Positions 60,095 to 64,000 of a stretch of 64,000 nt of DNA are shown piece by piece. A program made the position numbers and the translations under genes. The first letter of the stretch is position 1. Every line of letters begins with the position of its first letter. Below the pieces are notes generated by a model. It saw only the letters and a list, made by a program, of their open reading frames with translations, did no database searches and was not told where the DNA came from. Source of the DNA: Bryobacterales bacterium (lineage in GTDB: Bacteria; Acidobacteriota; Terriglobia; Bryobacterales; Bryobacteraceae); assembly GCA_020846745.1 (NCBI GenBank), contig JADLDI010000060.1:124001-188000 (forward strand), read 5' to 3'.

Positions 60095-60123
60095 TGATAA
60101 TATTGAATTTAATTGTCTGTCAA
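60095..60123 (-). promoter_or_regulatory. sigma70-type promoter of the HU gene
   Basis: On the minus strand a perfect TTGACA (60123-60118) is followed by TATTAT (60102-60097, 15-bp spacing) or TTATCA (60100-60095, 17 bp). The AT-rich spacer stands out from the GC-rich surroundings. The start codon is about 35 bp downstream. Confidence 0.6.
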
Positions 60124-60163
60124 TAGAGTAGCGGACGCCTTGGGCGCCTGCCGAGGGGGGGAT

Positions 60164-60634
60164 TTGGTAGACGCTCTCACGTTCCGCCGCACGTGCGCAC
60201 GTTTCGCCACCGGTATCGCGATCGCCACCGTTCTAGACGAAGCCGGAGCGCCGCACGGCATGACGGTCAACTCCTTCACCTCCGTTTCGCTGGTGCCGCC
60301 CCTCGTACTCGTCTGTATCGACTATTCGGCGAACCTCCTGCCCATGTTCCGTGCCGCTCGCTACTACGGCCTCAGTGTCCTGAACGAATCGCAGAAAGCA
60401 CTGTCGAACAAGTTCGCCACGCGCGGGCAGGACCGCTTCGACGGCATCACGTGGATTGCAGGCCATACCGGTGTTCCGCTGCTTCCCGAAGCGCTGGCGC
60501 ATTTGGAATGTGAGATCCGGCAGGTGGTGGAAGCCGGCGACCACGCCATCTTCATCGGCGAAGCCGTGCAGGCAACCAGCAGCGATGGCAACCCACTGTT
60601 GTACTTCGACAGCAGCTATCGCGCGCTCGATTAA
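60164..60634 (+). CDS. Flavin reductase-like FMN-binding protein
   Basis: 156 residues. FRRTCARFATGIAIATV, then HGMTVNSFTSVSLVPPLVLV and FDGITW are the flavin_reduct domain pattern. Such proteins give reduced flavin to a monooxygenase, or are themselves oxidoreductases. The TTG at 60164 is favoured because GAGGGGGGG precedes it; a TTG at 60113 would add 17 residues but has no SD and lies in the HU promoter. Its stop overlaps the DUF1501 stop. Confidence 0.85.
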   Translation: MVDALTFRRTCARFATGIAIATVLDEAGAPHGMTVNSFTSVSLVPPLVLVCIDYSANLLPMFRAARYYGLSVLNESQKALSNKFATRGQDRFDGITWIAGHTGVPLLPEALAHLECEIRQVVEAGDHAIFIGEAVQATSSDGNPLLYFDSSYRALD

Positions 60635-62049
60635 ACGATTTCTTTAATCACCCGTCCCTGCACCTCAGTCAGCCGCTCTTTGCGGCCCAGGTGCATGAAC
60701 GACAAGCCATCCTGATTCAACCCCAATTGGTTCAAAATCGTGGTGTGGACGTCGCGGAAGTGGACCGGATTCTCGACTGCGCGTAGCCCGATCGCGTCTG
60801 TCGCCCCGACCACTTGTCCGCCTTTCACGCCGCCACCCGCCATCCACATCGTGAATCCGGTGTTGTGATGATCCCGGCCTCTGCCGCCCTGCGCTTCCGG
60901 TGACCGGCCGAATTCGCCGCCCCAGACGACCAGCGTCTCATCCAACAAACCACGCTGTTTGAGGTCCATGATCAGCGCCGCCACCGGTTGATCGGTCTGC
61001 GCCGCCATGCGAATGTGGTTCTCTTCGATGTCGTCGTGCGCGTCCCACTGCAAGTTTCCAGGACCACCGCCCGAAACAACGGTAATGAAGCGGACGCCCT
61101 TCTCAACCAACCGCCGCGCCAGCAGACAGCGCCGCCCGTAATCGTCCGTCGGCTCTTTGCCCACGCCATATAGTTCCAGCGTCCCCGGCGATTCTTTCTT
61201 CAGGTCGAACACTTCCGGCGCCTCGGTCTGCATCTTGAACGCGAGGTCGTACGCGCTCACACGCGCCGCGAACTCATCGTCATCCGGCAGCATGTTCGCT
61301 TCATTCAATCCGCGGATCAGGTTCACCGTCTTCTGCCTCTGATCGTGCGAAACGCCGGGTGGCAGGTCCAGGTTCAGGATCGGCTTCTTGCCCGGCCGGA
61401 ACATCGTCGGCTGGTACACCGCGGGCAGGAACCCGTGCATGTACATCGGCTGCCCGGCTTCGAGCGCGCCATCCGGATCGGGCATCACGACATACGAAGG
61501 CATCGAGTGGCTCTCGTTGCCCAACCCGTACACCACCCACGAACCCATGCTCGGGAACCCCGGAATAATGCGTCCGGTGAACAACTGATACTGCGCCGCC
61601 GAGTGGACCACCATGTCCCCATGGCACGACCGCAGGATCGCCAACTCGTCCACCACCTGCGCCTGATGCGGGAACAGATCGGACACTTCAATGCCCGACT
61701 TGCCGTATCTCTTGAACGTCCGCTTCGTCCCCAGGATCTTCGCTTCGGTGGTGACGAACTGATACTTCACCTCGCCGAATTCCTTTGGGCGCTTCTGGCC
61801 GTGCAACTCGTTTAACAGCGGCTTTGGATCGAACGTTTCCAGATGCGACGGACCGCCCGCCATAAACAGGAAGATCACGTTCTTGGCTCGGCCCGAAAAG
61901 TGCGCCGGCTTGGCTTCGAGCGGATTGCCCCGCGCCGCGCGAGCCTTCTCTTCGGCCATCATCGAAGCAAACGCCAGCGACCCGAAACCGCAGAACGCGT
62001 CGGTCAAGAATTCGCGGCGATTGCGTGTGAAACGGACATGCTCGGCCAT
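60631..62049 (-). CDS. DUF1501 (sulfatase-like) secreted protein, second copy
   Basis: 472 residues with a Tat-like leader (RNRREFLTDAFCGFGSLAF). NVIFLFMAGGPSHLETFDPK, SCHGDMVVHSAAQ, GRDHHNTGFTMWMAGGG and HTTILNQLGLN match the family. It follows its DUF1549/DUF1553 partner by 13 bp, the reverse of the order at 13.6 kb. Sequence differs clearly from the first copy, so this is not a recent duplication. Confidence 0.93.
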   Translation of the reverse strand: MAEHVRFTRNRREFLTDAFCGFGSLAFASMMAEEKARAARGNPLEAKPAHFSGRAKNVIFLFMAGGPSHLETFDPKPLLNELHGQKRPKEFGEVKYQFVTTEAKILGTKRTFKRYGKSGIEVSDLFPHQAQVVDELAILRSCHGDMVVHSAAQYQLFTGRIIPGFPSMGSWVVYGLGNESHSMPSYVVMPDPDGALEAGQPMYMHGFLPAVYQPTMFRPGKKPILNLDLPPGVSHDQRQKTVNLIRGLNEANMLPDDDEFAARVSAYDLAFKMQTEAPEVFDLKKESPGTLELYGVGKEPTDDYGRRCLLARRLVEKGVRFITVVSGGGPGNLQWDAHDDIEENHIRMAAQTDQPVAALIMDLKQRGLLDETLVVWGGEFGRSPEAQGGRGRDHHNTGFTMWMAGGGVKGGQVVGATDAIGLRAVENPVHFRDVHTTILNQLGLNQDGLSFMHLGRKERLTEVQGRVIKEIV

Positions 62050-62062
62050 CTTCGAAAACTCC

Positions 62063-64000
62063 CTAGTTCACGTACAGAAATGCGTTCAGGTTCAGGACCG
62101 CCAGTGCGAATTCGCTCAACGGATTCCGTTTCAGGAACGCAACGCCCAGCGCCTTTTCCTTTACCGACGGCGCACGTCCCGCGGCCAGCCAGTAGGCTCG
62201 CGTTACCACCTGATCGGGCGTTTTGGCTTCTTTGTCCAGCCGCGCGGCGAACGCTTTCGACAGGTTGGTCGCCAGGTCGCCATTCAGCAATTCCAGCGCT
62301 TGCGGCGCGTGCGTAGACGTTTCGCGCCGCGGGCACGACGTCTGCATATCGGGCGCATCGAACACCTCCATCATCGGCAAACGCAGGTTGCGCTTATGGA
62401 GCAGGTACACCGACCGGCGATCGTGCTCGGTCACATCCTTTGTCACCGCCCACTGCGACGGTTTGTAGAGCAGGTTCACCAGATCCGGATCGACTGGGAC
62501 GATCACGCTCGGTCCGCCCGCCTTCGCATTCAACCGGCCCGTAACTGCCAGCATGGCGTCGCGCAACTCTTCCGCGGCCAGCCGCCGGCGGCTGTACTTC
62601 CACAGCAGCGCGTTCTCCGGATCTTTCTCCGTCCCGATCTTTTCCATCAGCGGATTGCGCGAGGCCTGCTGGTAAGCTTTGCTCATCATGATCAGCTTGT
62701 GGATCGGCTTCATCCGCCAGCCGCCCGCGACAAACTGGTTTGCCAGATAGTCGAGCAGTTCGCGATTAGACGGGCGCCCGCCCATGCGGCCGAAATCGTT
62801 CGGCGTCGATACAATGCCGCGGCCAAAGTGATACTGCCAGATGCGGTTCACCATCACGCGCGCAGTCAGCGGATTTTCAGGATCGGTAATGAACTTCGCC
62901 AATTCGATTCGCGGCGCCTTGGTATCGGCGGGCAATTCCGGCGCGCCATCGGGCAACAGAACCCCAAGCGGCCGCATGCCCACCTTCTCGCCTTTGTTCT
63001 GATAATCGCCGCGGGCCAGCACGTGGATCGGCGTAGCCTTGGTCATATCGTCGCGAACCGAGAAGATCGCGGGCGGAGCCTGCGGCGAAGTCTCTTCCAG
63101 TTCCCGGATCTTCGCAAGCATCTTGCCGCGTTCCACGCCGTCCTTCAATCCGCGCATCTTCGAGCGTAGCGTCTTGATCTCGGCATCGTGAGCCGACTTG
63201 GCCTGCTTGTAAGCTTCCTTCTCCTGGTCGTTCGCGAGGTCCAGATCGCTGTCATGAACCGGCGCGAAGAACGCCTGCATGCGGTAGTAATCTTTGTGGC
63301 GGATCGGGTCGAACTTATGGTCGTGGCAGCGCGCGCAACCAAGCGTCACACCCAGGAACGCTGCGCCGACAATATTGGTCATCTCCGTCAGCACTTCGTT
63401 GCGGCTGGAGGCGACCTCCTGGTTGCCGGCATTCTTGCGCAATGGCGCCAGCCGCTGCAGGCCGGAAGCGGTACGCAGTTCGTGATTCGTCGGGTCGATC
63501 TCGTCGCCCGCCAGTTGCTCCGTAATGAACTGGTCGTAAGGCTTATCCTGCGCGAAGGACTTGATGACGTAGTCGCGGTAGCGCCAGGCGTCGCTACGGT
63601 GCGAGTCGTACTCAAACCCGTCGGTTTCTGCAAACCGCACCACGTCCAGCCATTGGTTGCCCCACTTTTCGGCGTACTGCTGGGTGGCCAGCAACCGGTC
63701 CACCAGGCTCTCATAGGCTTTGGGAGAACGGTCGTTGACGAAGGCTTGAATCTCTTCAGGCGTGGGCGGCAAACCTGTTACGTCGAAGTACACACGGCGG
63801 GCCAGCGTCGCGCGGTCGGCCTGCGCGGCAGGCTTCAACCCTTCCTTCTCGAGCTTTACGCGGACGAACGCGTCAATCGGATTGGCGGCTCCGGCTACGG
63901 CGGGAGGCTGTATGTCAGCACGCTTTTGAAAGGCCCAGTGCTTCCGCTCGACAGGCGTGTACCGGTCGCTCTTCATTTCCGCGGCAAACGATGGAGCTAG
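62063..64000 (-). CDS. DUF1549/DUF1553 protein, partial at the right edge
   Basis: At least 645 residues; the reading frame stays open through the window end, and LAPSFAAE just before the first Met looks like the tail of a signal peptide. DUF1549 (about 40-250) holds CARCHDHKFDP, and DUF1553 (about 350-620) ends in LAVLNLNAFLYVN. A PSCyt1 heme domain is not seen before DUF1549, unlike the paralogue at 15 kb, though sequence beyond the edge could change that. It should work with the adjacent DUF1501 protein. Confidence 0.9.
   Translation of the reverse strand, partial: LAPSFAAEMKSDRYTPVERKHWAFQKRADIQPPAVAGAANPIDAFVRVKLEKEGLKPAAQADRATLARRVYFDVTGLPPTPEEIQAFVNDRSPKAYESLVDRLLATQQYAEKWGNQWLDVVRFAETDGFEYDSHRSDAWRYRDYVIKSFAQDKPYDQFITEQLAGDEIDPTNHELRTASGLQRLAPLRKNAGNQEVASSRNEVLTEMTNIVGAAFLGVTLGCARCHDHKFDPIRHKDYYRMQAFFAPVHDSDLDLANDQEKEAYKQAKSAHDAEIKTLRSKMRGLKDGVERGKMLAKIRELEETSPQAPPAIFSVRDDMTKATPIHVLARGDYQNKGEKVGMRPLGVLLPDGAPELPADTKAPRIELAKFITDPENPLTARVMVNRIWQYHFGRGIVSTPNDFGRMGGRPSNRELLDYLANQFVAGGWRMKPIHKLIMMSKAYQQASRNPLMEKIGTEKDPENALLWKYSRRRLAAEELRDAMLAVTGRLNAKAGGPSVIVPVDPDLVNLLYKPSQWAVTKDVTEHDRRSVYLLHKRNLRLPMMEVFDAPDMQTSCPRRETSTHAPQALELLNGDLATNLSKAFAARLDKEAKTPDQVVTRAYWLAAGRAPSVKEKALGVAFLKRNPLSEFALAVLNLNAFLYVN

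Noticed and set aside
61883-63169. 428-codon plus-strand frame
   Set aside because: It is antisense to the DUF1549/DUF1553 gene and has Arg/Gln-rich composition typical of shadows.
1-64000. tRNA, rRNA, riboswitch, CRISPR, transposase or prophage genes
   Set aside because: I looked in gaps and at gene products and found no cloverleaf, B12 or other riboswitch core, regular repeat array, or mobile-element protein.

Overview
The window reads as chromosome of an Acidobacteriota member, most likely Bryobacterales/Solibacteraceae (an inference from gene content). Two DUF1501 + DUF1549/DUF1553 gene pairs, a redoxin-cytochrome-copper monooxygenase fusion, many Tat- or lipobox-bearing secreted enzymes, a DUF4139 protein and GC-rich, tightly packed genes all fit. 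I see no rRNA, tRNA, CRISPR array, insertion sequence or phage module. Coding density is very high: many neighbours overlap by 1-18 bp, and several convergent pairs share their stop regions. || Layout. 0-4 kb: a GHMP kinase (cut by the left edge) divergent from dtd, a small basic protein, then an ECF-type cobalt/nickel importer (CbiM-PDGLE, CbiQ, CbiO) on the minus strand. 4-8.6 kb: a class I/II aminotransferase, a shortened PaaK-like protein, a PPOX flavoprotein translationally coupled to a diadenylate-cyclase-like (DACNV-DAC) protein, and a PIG-L deacetylase. 8.8-13.5 kb: minus-strand sialate esterase, cupredoxin-like lipoprotein, di-heme peroxidase and MFS transporter. 13.6-18.8 kb: DUF1501, a PSCyt1/DUF1549/DUF1553 protein and an SDR. 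18.9-26.9 kb: DUF2490, spermidine-synthase fusion, A-type Fe-S carrier, dienelactone hydrolase, methyltransferase, orphan LytS kinase, ribA and a glycine-zipper lipoprotein. 27-32 kb: copper monooxygenase fusion, Tat-exported SelA-like PLP enzyme, and a YfiR + CHASE8 histidine-kinase pair. 32-37.5 kb: a frameshifted serine hydrolase, a degenerate JAMM/membrane protein, a CusF-like lipoprotein and an ABC exporter. || 37.6-44.0 kb is the most distinctive region: a seven-gene Qrc-like quinone/cytochrome oxidoreductase operon (pentaheme cytochrome, molybdopterin-family protein, four-cluster ferredoxin subunit, NrfD). It is bracketed by two membrane or Cys-rich proteins carrying glycine-cleavage-H-like domains that lack the lipoyl lysine. 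A rho-independent terminator follows. || 44.3-64 kb: a C-rich orphan gene, a VIT-vWA protein, YkgJ, a class V aminotransferase coupled to a His-rich RcnA-like metal exporter, a stand-alone response regulator, a beta-barrel protein, a DUF4139 protein, and a seven-gene minus-strand run (HU, site-2 protease, two glycosyltransferases, prepilin peptidase, PIG-L, NHL propeller). The window closes with a flavin reductase and a second DUF1501/DUF1549 pair cut by the right edge. || The main themes are metal handling (Ni/Co import and export, Cu binding), periplasmic redox proteins, cell-envelope functions and secreted catabolic enzymes.
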